Shown piece after piece: positions 16,725-23,715 of a stretch of 64,000 nt of DNA. The position numbers and the translations under genes were made by a program. The notes beneath the pieces are model-generated. The model made no database searches. It was not told where the DNA came from and saw only the letters and a program-made list of their open reading frames with translations. Position 1 is the first letter of the stretch. Every line of letters starts with the position of its first letter. The DNA comes from CAZAMB01 sp964486335 (GTDB taxonomy: Bacteria; Planctomycetota; Phycisphaerae; UBA1845): NCBI GenBank assembly GCA_964486335.1, contig CAZAMB010000001.1, positions 124,001 to 188,000 of the forward strand. The letters run 5' to 3'.

Positions 16725-18056
16725 ATGACGCGAAGTCGTGAAAAGGTCGTCGTCGCGATGAGCGGCGGGGTGGACAGCAGCGTGGCCGCGTGCCTGCTGG
16801 CCGAGCAGGGGTACGAGGTCGTGGGGTTGTTCATGCGCGTGGGGGCGAAGGAAGTGACTGAGCCACGAAGCGACGAAGCCACGAAGCCACGGAGTGACGA
16901 AGCCACGGAGCGACGAAGCGACGGAGAGACGGAGGCACGGAGGCACGAAGGTGCGGATTGTCGATTGGCGATTGGCGATGGTCGAATGAGCGAGGGAGGC
17001 AGTCGCCAAGACAGCGGGGCGGTTTCATACCCTATCGTGGAGTCGTCGTACATCGATGCGTCGCGCGGACTGAAGTCCGCGGCTCGAGCGCGGCAGGGTT
17101 GTTGCAGCGCGAGCGACGCGGGCGACGCGAGGTTTGTGGCCGGGATGCTCGGCGTTCCGTTCTACTCGCTGAACTTCGAGAAGGAATTTGACCGGATCAT
17201 CGACTATTTCGCCGACGAATACGCTCGCGGACGGACGCCCAATCCGTGCGTCGTGTGCAACGACAAGTTGAAGTTCGGACGGCTGTTTGAGTATGCCGAT
17301 GCGGTCGGCGCGAAGTACGTCGCAACGGGGCATTACGCTCGGATCGGACGACGCGACGGCCGGCCGGTGCTGATGCGCGGCGTCGATCGGCGGAAGGATC
17401 AGTCGTACGTTCTGTTCGGATTGCGGCGAGAGGCGCTCGAGCGAGTGATGTTTCCGATCGGCGAAATGACGAAGGACGAAGTGCGGCGGATCGCGGCGCG
17501 GTTCGGCCTGCCCAACTGCGACAAGCCGGACTCGGTCGAAATCTGCTTTGCGCCCGATCGAGACTACGCCCGAGTAGTACGCGAGCGACGGCCCGATGCG
17601 TTCGCGCACGGCGAAGTCGTCGATTCCGATGGAAGTGTGATTGGGCGGCACGAAGGAATCGCCAATTTCACGATCGGGCAGCGGCGGGGATTGCGAATCG
17701 CGGCCGGTAAGCCGATCTACGTGACGCAGCTCGACGTACTCAACAATCGCGTGGTGATGGGCGACGGCGAGGCGCTCCTTGCTGAAGGGCTGATCGCCGA
17801 GCGGGTCAACCTGCACGCTGTTGAAACCGGCGAAGTGTTTCGCGCCGACGTGAAGATTCGCTATCTGCACGAGGCCGTGCCGGCGACGGTGTCGCTATTG
17901 GACGATGGCCGCGCGCGAGTAACGTTTGATGATCCGCAGCGAGCCGTGACGCCGGGTCAGGCTGTCGTGTTTTACGAAGGTGACGTGGTACGCGGCGGAG
18001 GGTGGATCGAATACGCCGTTGCGTCCAGTCGTCAACCCGCGAATTCGGAATGCTGA
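16725..18056 (+). CDS. mnmA: tRNA-uridine 2-sulfurtransferase MnmA with an ~80-residue insertion
   Basis: A 443-residue enzyme that thiolates U34 of tRNA Lys/Glu/Gln. Catalytic features are complete: PP-loop AMSGGVDSS (residues 11-19), GRTPNPCVVCNDKLKF with nucleophile Cys178, SVEICF with Cys274, then the central and beta-barrel domains (TIGQRRGLRI, TPGQAVVFY). Normal MnmA has about 10 residues between GLFM and the first downstream Cys; here about 82 residues (about 42-124) intervene, containing runs such as EPRSDEATKPRSDEA encoded by a simple nucleotide repeat. No SD was seen. ATGs at 16716 and 16725 are both possible; an in-frame codon at 16512 would add an unrelated leader. Confidence 0.92.
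   Translation: MTRSREKVVVAMSGGVDSSVAACLLAEQGYEVVGLFMRVGAKEVTEPRSDEATKPRSDEATERRSDGETEARRHEGADCRLAIGDGRMSEGGSRQDSGAVSYPIVESSYIDASRGLKSAARARQGCCSASDAGDARFVAGMLGVPFYSLNFEKEFDRIIDYFADEYARGRTPNPCVVCNDKLKFGRLFEYADAVGAKYVATGHYARIGRRDGRPVLMRGVDRRKDQSYVLFGLRREALERVMFPIGEMTKDEVRRIAARFGLPNCDKPDSVEICFAPDRDYARVVRERRPDAFAHGEVVDSDGSVIGRHEGIANFTIGQRRGLRIAAGKPIYVTQLDVLNNRVVMGDGEALLAEGLIAERVNLHAVETGEVFRADVKIRYLHEAVPATVSLLDDGRARVTFDDPQRAVTPGQAVVFYEGDVVRGGGWIEYAVASSRQPANSEC
16857..16985 (+). repeat. Low-complexity repeat inside mnmA
   Basis: Bases 16857-16950 are a degenerate tandem of about 9-10-nt units based on CGAAGCCACG, followed by GATTGTCGATTGGCGATTGG at 16956-16975. Such tracts usually occur between genes in this kind of genome. 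Here the tract keeps the mnmA frame open. Confidence 0.8.
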
Positions 18057-19037
18057 ATGCAGCGATCCGAATCACATCGACCCAAATCAATATTGGTTCT
18101 TCACTCAGGGGCGCTTGGTGACTGCGTGCTGGCGATGCACGTGGTTCGGCGCATTCGCACGCGAGAAAATAGCTCGAAGATCACTCTGGCGAGTCGATCG
18201 GGCATCGCACGGTGGGCGGCGCAGCACGGGCTGATTGACGCGGCGATGCCGCTGGATCGATTCGGTTCCTTGCTTTGGAGTGATGATGATTCCAGAGCGA
18301 AGAAACGGCCGATCGATATTTCTGAGTTTCCGGTAATTGTCAGCTTCCTGGGCGGGCCTGACGAGAAACCATCGCGACGATTGGCCTCATTGGCCATGCA
18401 CGAACTTGTATTCGCCGTTGATCCTAAGCCAACAGAATTCACATTGCAGAGCCAAATTCATATCACGCATCAATGGATGGAAGAACTTCGGCAGCAGGCG
18501 CTAGACGTAGACTATGACGCTACTATCTCGGCTATCATCGGTGAGGCCGATCGGGAGGAGCTGGCGGTACAATTGCGGCATCGGATCGGCAGCGATGTGC
18601 GGGGAGTCGTGATCGTTCATCCGGGCAGCGGCGGACGAGTCAAATGTTGCCCGATTGAGGCGATGGAAGCGTTGGTGCGCGGAATTGCGCGTCGCGGACG
18701 GCGACCCGTATGGATGATCGGGCCAGACGAGGTCGAGCGCGACGGAGAGCAATTTCAACGGCGGCTCGAAACGACCGCGCAAGTATTGTATGAAGAATCG
18801 ATCGAGGCGGCCGCGGACCTTGTCGCCGGTGCCGACGGCTACATCGGCAACGACGCGGGCATGACCCATGTCGCCGCACTCGCAGGTGTCGAAACCGCGG
18901 CGCTCTTCGGCCCGACGGATCCGCGAATTTGGAGGCCTTTGGGCGCACGTTGCCAAGTCAGGTCGTTTCCTTCCCCCGATTCCCGCATGGAGCAATGGGT
19001 GGAATCGATCATCGGCCCCATGTCGGGGTATTTGTAG
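18057..19037 (+). CDS. Glycosyltransferase family 9 (heptosyltransferase-like)
   Basis: A 326-residue GT-B enzyme related to ADP-heptose:LPS heptosyltransferases. Marks are the N-terminal LVLHSGALGDCVLAMHVVRR (residues about 12-31), IVHPGSGGRVKCCPIEAME (about 184), GADGYIGNDAGMTHVAA (about 260-276) and FGPTDPRIWRP. It would transfer a sugar from a nucleotide donor to an envelope glycolipid at the inner membrane. The ATG follows the mnmA stop directly (TGAATG), so it is probably co-transcribed with mnmA. Confidence 0.9.
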   Translation: MQRSESHRPKSILVLHSGALGDCVLAMHVVRRIRTRENSSKITLASRSGIARWAAQHGLIDAAMPLDRFGSLLWSDDDSRAKKRPIDISEFPVIVSFLGGPDEKPSRRLASLAMHELVFAVDPKPTEFTLQSQIHITHQWMEELRQQALDVDYDATISAIIGEADREELAVQLRHRIGSDVRGVVIVHPGSGGRVKCCPIEAMEALVRGIARRGRRPVWMIGPDEVERDGEQFQRRLETTAQVLYEESIEAAADLVAGADGYIGNDAGMTHVAALAGVETAALFGPTDPRIWRPLGARCQVRSFPSPDSRMEQWVESIIGPMSGYL

Positions 19038-19058
19038 CGTCGGGGCTTGTCCCCGACG
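19038..19058 (+). terminator. 8-bp GC hairpin after the GT9 gene
   Basis: CGTCGGGG (19038-19045) pairs perfectly with CCCCGACG (19051-19058) around a 5-nt loop, starting one base after the GT9 stop. There is no T-run. It could be a terminator or a dispersed intergenic palindrome; the sequence resembles hairpins common in planctomycete intergenic DNA. Confidence 0.45.
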
Positions 19059-19210
19059 AATCGAAGATTGCGTCACGCACAAGGAGTGAGGCTACATTGG
19101 ATCGTCAAGAGCAATAACAACTTTTTTCGCCGACGTGTTTCCGCGCGAACACCGAACCGGTGATGAGCAGGCCTCGCGGCCCTCGGTCGGATGCAGATCG
19201 GCATCGGGAA

Positions 19211-20056
19211 TCAGCCGACGAAATCGATTTCGGGAACGGCGGGGACCATCCCAATATCCGCGCCGTGGGCCAGAAGGGTTCGCACCGCGCGACGACCCAG
19301 ATCGCCATAGTCGATCGTCCACTGGTTGACGTACATTCCAACGAAGCGATCGGCCAATTCACTTCCCATGTCGCGGGCGTATTTCATGGCATGGCGGACG
19401 GCCTGATCGCGATGCGCGAGACTGTATTCGATGCTGTTCTTGAGCACGCCGGCGATTTCAATCATCGCTTCGGGGCCGAGATCGCGACGAATGCAATTCC
19501 CACCCAACGGAAGCGGCAGCGCCGTCTTTCCCTTCCACCATTCGCCCAAATCAACAACGAGCCTCAGGGCTTGATGGGAATAAGTCAGCTGTCCCTCGTG
19601 AATGATCAGTCCGGCATCGGCCTTTCCGGCGGCCACGTGGGACAGAATCTCGTCGAACATCACCACGTGATGACGAAACGCGCCTCGACCGAGGAGCAGG
19701 TTGAGCGCGAGAAACGCGGTCGTTCGCTCGCCGGGCACGGCAATCGCCTTGCCGCGAAGATCGTTGACTTCCATCGGTTCCCGGGCGACGACCATCGGTC
19801 CGTAGCCGTCTCCCATGCTCGATCCGCAATTGGTCAGGGCGTATTGATCGGCGACGAACGGATAGGCGTGGATACTGATGGCGGTGATGTCGAGATCGCC
19901 GCGCAAGGCGCGATCGTTCAACGTTTGAATGTCCTGAAGAACGTGCTCGAATTGCCAGCCGAGCGTATCGATTCGGTTCTCCGCGAGCGCGTAAAACATG
20001 AAAGCGTCGTCAGGATCGGGACTGTGTCCGAGAGTCAGTGTGCGTTTTCTGTGCAT
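19211..20056 (-). CDS. mqnD: 1,4-dihydroxy-6-naphthoate synthase MqnD
   Basis: A 281-residue periplasmic-binding-protein-fold enzyme of the futalosine menaquinone pathway, converting cyclic dehypoxanthinylfutalosine to 1,4-dihydroxy-6-naphthoate. The diagnostic start LGHSPDPDDAFMFYAL (residues 9-24) and the block SSMGDGYGPMVVA (about 80-92) and IHEGQLTYSHQAL are present. Length is usual for MqnD rather than MqnA. It is the last gene of a minus-strand run after the small ORF and the SelW-like gene, but functional linkage to them is unproven. The rest of the pathway is not in the window. Confidence 0.93.
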   Translation of the reverse strand: MHRKRTLTLGHSPDPDDAFMFYALAENRIDTLGWQFEHVLQDIQTLNDRALRGDLDITAISIHAYPFVADQYALTNCGSSMGDGYGPMVVAREPMEVNDLRGKAIAVPGERTTAFLALNLLLGRGAFRHHVVMFDEILSHVAAGKADAGLIIHEGQLTYSHQALRLVVDLGEWWKGKTALPLPLGGNCIRRDLGPEAMIEIAGVLKNSIEYSLAHRDQAVRHAMKYARDMGSELADRFVGMYVNQWTIDYGDLGRRAVRTLLAHGADIGMVPAVPEIDFVG

Positions 20057-20132
20057 TGCGAAGTCGTCAGGCGGCCGATTCGGTAATGAAAGAATGCAAC
20101 GGCACGCGTGGCATGGGGCACTCGAAAGCAGG

Positions 20133-20273
20133 CTACAAGCACGTCCTAAGGAGAATGCAGATCGGTCCCGTGGTCACGTTCGCAATGGCGTCCTGCGTCG
20201 GAGTCGGAAGACGGTTGAAGACCAGCGCCAGCAGCAGAATCGCCAAATCGTAAATCAATGCGGTCAGACTCAC
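20133..20273 (-). CDS. Small membrane protein, between the SelW-like gene and mqnD
   Basis: A 46-residue frame with a GTG start at 20273 and a strong GGAGGAGA SD a few bases upstream. Residues 2-20 are a clear hydrophobic helix (LTALIYDLAILLLALVFN), followed by a short polar stretch and a second short apolar segment with Cys39 and Cys45. It is 44 nt downstream of the SelW-like gene on the same strand, so likely the same transcript. No family recognised; chance cannot be excluded for so short a frame. Confidence 0.5.
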   Translation of the reverse strand: MSLTALIYDLAILLLALVFNRLPTPTQDAIANVTTGPICILLRTCL

Positions 20274-20317
20274 GAGTTCTCCTCCAAGAATCCACGTCAC
20301 ACAGACGGATCACGTCC

Positions 20318-20554
20318 CTAGGCCTTGGTGGGAGTGATGCTCTTGATCTTCGCGAGAACCTCGGCGTCCTCCGGAAACCGGCCCGTGTCGTGCTTGCTCC
20401 ACACCTGTTTTCCGTCGACATGGACGTCAAACACGCCGCCCGATCCTTCGATCAACTGAGATTCAGCGCCGAATGCTTTCCGAATCGCATCCGCCAGACC
20501 GGCGGCTTTGGGAAAGTAGTTTCACTGCGTGCAATACTTAATGGACACCTTCAT
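20318..20554 (-). CDS. SelW/Rdx-family selenoprotein (in-frame UGA read as Sec)
   Basis: ATG at 20554 to TAG at 20320-20318 gives 78 residues with one in-frame TGA at 20524-20522 (codon 11). With Sec there, the start reads MKVSIKYCTQU, placing U exactly in the CxxU redox motif of the SelT/SelW/SelH (Rdx) family. The rest fits the family throughout: NYFPKAAGLADAIRKAFG, GSGGVFDVHVDG and TGRFPEDAEVLAKI. The family has a thioredoxin-like fold and is redox-active, binding thiols or partner proteins; its exact substrate is unknown. The intact 67-codon frame after the UGA and the hairpin (next entry) argue against a nonsense mutation. An AAAGG lies about 10 nt before the ATG. It sits between a DUF2092-like gene and a small membrane gene. 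Confidence 0.88.
20477..20524 (-). promoter_or_regulatory. Bacterial SECIS-like hairpin of the SelW-like gene
   Basis: Just after the UGA (20524-20522), CCGCC (20505-20501) pairs with GGCGG (20495-20491) around the loop GGTCT (20500-20496). A lower stem TTTCC/GGAAA (20515-20511 with 20481-20477) closes an internal loop. The apical loop begins 21 nt after the UGA and starts with GG, matching the published bacterial SECIS rules (16-37 nt spacing, G in the first loop positions); its GGUCU also occurs in the E. coli fdhF element. Confidence 0.75.
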
Positions 20555-20700
20555 TGAACCAAGACCTTTCTTTCAATGAAACAACGATCTCTGCGGCAAC
20601 AAATCACTCCTCGTGCCTACAATCCAATCGGCGATTGTCGCGTCGCAACTCAACCAGACGTCTGCCTGTTCGCAATGCGCCATTGTCCTGGCGTTATTCA

Positions 20701-21441
20701 TCACGGCGCAAATTCATCGCTCGTGGTAAACCCTTCGGGACAGTGCAACTTAAAGGGACTTAGAACGAACTTCGGATTCACCACCAGGTCGTTGATCGTT
20801 AGCACGGTGGTGGCTTCGCCGCGGTCATTCTTAATGAGGCTCGTCACGCGCCGCGGGAGGTAATCACTCCGAGCCACCGCAATGACTTGTGGAGGACGAT
20901 CGCTCGGACGGATTCGGATCTCGATGCATTCCTCGCCAGCGACTTTTACGGGACCCACCATTTCCACGTCTCCCGACTTGATAGGGTCCGCGTAGGGTTC
21001 GGGTTCGGAGAATTCGCGGAGCAGCACGCGGCCGATGTCGCGGGCATGGGTTCCCTGGACCGCGGCATCGAGATCATGGTGGCACATCTTGGTCTTGGGG
21101 TCGACGAGAAAATACTGCTCCCCATCTGATCCTGCTTTGAGGGCCACCGGCTCCTCGGAGCCACCGACCTTGATGCTGATGTCGCAGAAGAACGAATTGA
21201 TCTTGTGTTGGGACTGCTCGCCCATCGTTACGGTCCCCTCGACCGGCGATACCCGCGATTCGAGCCACCCGGTTCCCTTGTAGTCGGCCTTGTAAAGGAC
21301 CGTTTTCGCTTCCACCAGCGCGGCGGCAGTTTTCTTGAGCAGGTCCAGCGCCTCGGTCGCGTTCTCTTTTTTGGCTGGCTCCTCGCCCCAGGCTGCGGAA
21401 GTCCAACTCGCCACCATGACGAACAGAATACGTCGTTTCAT
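20701..21441 (-). CDS. Secreted DUF2092-like protein
   Basis: A 246-residue exported protein with a signal peptide MKRRILFVMVASWTSAAWG. The mature part resembles the LolA/LolB-like DUF2092 beta fold: an N-terminal helix (ALDLLKKTAAALVEAKTVLY), strands with TVTMGEQSQHKI, a DGEQYFLVDPKTK hairpin, and a closing LTINDLVVNPKFVLSPFKL block. Lol-like folds bind lipid or hydrophobic ligands; the ligand here is unknown. ATG at 21441 is preferred over 21501 because GGGAG is close upstream and the signal then begins at residue 1. It precedes the SelW-like gene by 146 nt on the same strand. Confidence 0.75.
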   Translation of the reverse strand: MKRRILFVMVASWTSAAWGEEPAKKENATEALDLLKKTAAALVEAKTVLYKADYKGTGWLESRVSPVEGTVTMGEQSQHKINSFFCDISIKVGGSEEPVALKAGSDGEQYFLVDPKTKMCHHDLDAAVQGTHARDIGRVLLREFSEPEPYADPIKSGDVEMVGPVKVAGEECIEIRIRPSDRPPQVIAVARSDYLPRRVTSLIKNDRGEATTVLTINDLVVNPKFVLSPFKLHCPEGFTTSDEFAP

Positions 21442-21594
21442 ACCCGGTCTCCCGTCAGTTTGCCCCGTCCGTTTCGCCCGATCCGGACCTGATCCTAACA
21501 TATTTGACGGTCACATTCCAAGAGCAGCACACCGTGATGACGGCCAGTCTTCGATCTTGGCGTCTGGAACCTTAACCCATTACACTCCCGCGTC

Positions 21595-22683
21595 ATGCTG
21601 GTCCTTGTCGTTATCACTTCCGCGGGTTCGTTTCTGCTAAGTTTTGGGATGACCTGGCTGGTTCGCGGCTGGGCGCGACGCCGAGGGTTCGTCGATCGCC
21701 CGGGCGGGCACAAGCAACACAACCAAGCCGTTGCGCTCGGCGGCGGAATCGCAATCACGGCCACCCTCCTCGTACCGATCGTGGGTGGGACGCTCGTCGC
21801 GTGGTGGTTCCACCGGATGGGGACCACGCCGGACTGGCTCCCGAAGTTCGTTCTTCCGCATGTGGCAGGGATCGCCTCCAAGTTCCCCGTCGTGGCCCTT
21901 CTCGCCGGGGGCATCGTCGTGCTCCATGTTGTCGGGCTGATCGACGATCGTCGGGCGTTGGGATGGACCCCGAAACTGATTGTACAGTCGCTCGTTGCGC
22001 TGATGGTGGCCGGACCGGGAGGCCTTCGGATCATCGAAGCGCTGCCCGCGCCAGCGTCTATTGGATTGACCGTGTTTTGGATCGTCATCATCACCAACGC
22101 CTTTAATTTTCTTGACAACATGGACGGACTTAGTGCTGGGGTCGCGGCGATCGCCTGCGCGGTGTTCGCCGTGGCATCGGCAGCGGCCGGCCAGGTGTTT
22201 GTGCCCATCACGGCGTGGGTCGGCGTCGGGGCGTTTCTCGGATTTCTCGCCTTTAATTTTTCGCCGGCGACGATTTTCATGGGCGATGCGGGGAGTCTGG
22301 TGATCGGCTTCTTTCTCGCGGTCCTGACGATTCTGACAACCTATTACGATGCGGCCCACGACCCGACGCCCCTAGGCGTCATTGTACCGCTGGTGGTGCT
22401 TGCGGTGCCGCTGTACGACGTCTCCAGCGTTGTGGCCCGCCGCGTGCGCGCGCGCCAAAGCCCGTTTCGCGGTGATCGGCAGCACTTTTCGCACCGGCTG
22501 GTCGCTCGAGGGATGAGCCATCGCGGCGCGGTGCTGACTATTTATCTTGCCACGGCCGCTACCGCCTTGCCGGCGATCATTCTTCCAAAGCTCGATTGGG
22601 GATCGGCGTTGCTTGTCTTGTTGCAGTGCTGCTGCGTGGTCGTGATGATCGCGTTGCTGGAATCAGCGGATTCCTCGCCATAG
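21595..22683 (+). CDS. WecA/MraY-family undecaprenyl-phosphate sugar-1-phosphate transferase
   Basis: A 362-residue polytopic inner-membrane enzyme (about 9-10 helices). Motifs of the polyprenyl-phosphate HexNAc-1-P transferase family are present: DRPGGHKQH and ALGGGIAI near residues 40-55, GLIDDRRALGW (Asp-rich metal/substrate loop) near 115-125, NAFNFLDNMDGL near 170-180, FSPATIFMGDAGSL near 220-233, and RGDRQHFSHRL. It starts glycan assembly on undecaprenyl phosphate, fitting the exopolysaccharide operon about 1 kb downstream. Confidence 0.92.
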   Translation: MLVLVVITSAGSFLLSFGMTWLVRGWARRRGFVDRPGGHKQHNQAVALGGGIAITATLLVPIVGGTLVAWWFHRMGTTPDWLPKFVLPHVAGIASKFPVVALLAGGIVVLHVVGLIDDRRALGWTPKLIVQSLVALMVAGPGGLRIIEALPAPASIGLTVFWIVIITNAFNFLDNMDGLSAGVAAIACAVFAVASAAAGQVFVPITAWVGVGAFLGFLAFNFSPATIFMGDAGSLVIGFFLAVLTILTTYYDAAHDPTPLGVIVPLVVLAVPLYDVSSVVARRVRARQSPFRGDRQHFSHRLVARGMSHRGAVLTIYLATAATALPAIILPKLDWGSALLVLLQCCCVVVMIALLESADSSP

Positions 22684-22751
22684 AAGCCGCCCTGAGCCTG
22701 CCCGTCCACCCGGACTGAGCGAGCAGGTCCGCAAGGTTTTCGGGTTTGGTA

Positions 22752-23312
22752 TTACTTTGCGCGTTCGAGGTATTGGCCGGTGCGGGTGTCGATTGCGACA
22801 CGCTCGCCGGGTTCGACAAATGCCGGCACGCGCACTCGGGCGCCTGTCTCCAGAATCGCATCCTTGGGTTGGTTGGTCGCGGTTGATCCCTTCACGACGG
22901 GAGGCGTATCGGCCACGGTGAGAACGATCGTATTGGGCAACGTGAAGGAAATCATCAGCCCGTTGTAGATTTCACAGGTGACCTTGGTGTTGGGAACGAG
23001 GAATTGAGCGGCATCGGCGACGACATCGGCACTGACCGGAAGCTGGTCGTAGGTCTCCGAGTCCATGACGATGAACTTGTCATTTTCCTTGTAGAGGTAC
23101 TCGTACTCCTTGGACACGACAAAGGGAATCTCAATCCGGTCATCAACGCTGTAACGCACATCACTCATCCGTGCGTCCTTGAGGTTCTTGAGCTTGGCCT
23201 GCATGTAGCTGCGCTTGTTGCCCTTGGCGACGTGAGCGCATTCATGGACGACCCAGAGGTCGTTTTCGTAAATGATGGTCTTCCCCTTTCGGAGATCAAC
23301 GGCCTTGATCAT
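22752..23312 (-). CDS. efp: Elongation factor P with atypical modification loop
   Basis: A 186-residue three-domain protein of usual EF-P length that rescues ribosomes stalled at polyproline. KOW-like domain 1 (1-65) includes HVAKGNKRSYMQAKLKN, then two OB domains (YNGLMISFTLPNTIVLTV near 115-133). Aligned to E. coli through the KLKNL/KLRRL block, the residue equivalent to modified Lys34 is Asn32, and the usual PGKGQ is replaced by KGNKR. Start at 23312 is supported by a purine-rich AAGGA upstream; 44 extra upstream codons in frame have no EF-P homology. Confidence 0.95.
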   Translation of the reverse strand: MIKAVDLRKGKTIIYENDLWVVHECAHVAKGNKRSYMQAKLKNLKDARMSDVRYSVDDRIEIPFVVSKEYEYLYKENDKFIVMDSETYDQLPVSADVVADAAQFLVPNTKVTCEIYNGLMISFTLPNTIVLTVADTPPVVKGSTATNQPKDAILETGARVRVPAFVEPGERVAIDTRTGQYLERAK

Positions 23313-23715
23313 GCGACAGCGTCCTTTCCTGCGTCGGTAAAACCGAAGACCATCCATCCTCGCGGTGCCGAGGTCTGAAGTCAAGACAGCGAAATAGTTC
23401 ACCCGGAGAAGCGGTATTCTTTCAGGAATCAGCGATCCCAGCACTGATTGGGGACGTGGGAGTGCCGATCTTCGCGGTTTTTTCCGTATCCGACTCGGCG
23501 CGGCGGCTTGCGAAGGAACGAGGCTGTGCGATACTCTCTTCGCAGAAGGTCCATGATCGGTTTCCCGGCCCGAACCGCCTCAACCGCGCTTTGCGGTTGT
23601 ACCGATAACTCCGTAGGAACTGATCGGGCGGAATGCCGAAGTTCCGCGAAACCGACCGCAGAGCTGGGATAGCGCGCCGGTCCGCGCGAACGGCCAGGAA
23701 AGACTTGTATCAGGG
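23313..23715. other. Divergent intergenic region between efp and the EPS operon
   Basis: About 400 nt with no gene. It contains a possible forward promoter (see next entry) and several short GC palindromes. No riboswitch was recognised. Confidence 0.5.
23508..23535 (+). promoter_or_regulatory. Weak candidate promoter for the polysaccharide operon
   Basis: TTGCGA (23508-23513) and GATACT (23530-23535) are separated by 16 nt, each matching four of six consensus bases. It lies about 180 nt upstream of the first gene. Confidence 0.25.

Noticed and set aside
16857..16985. Possible CRISPR-like array in mnmA
   Set aside because: Units are only 9-10 nt, degenerate and without spacers; it lies in a coding frame.
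16332..17009. Minus-strand frame across the mnmA start and its repeat tract
   Set aside because: Its LRGFVASWLR-type repeats are a mirror of the simple nucleotide repeat; mnmA catalytic motifs are on the other strand.
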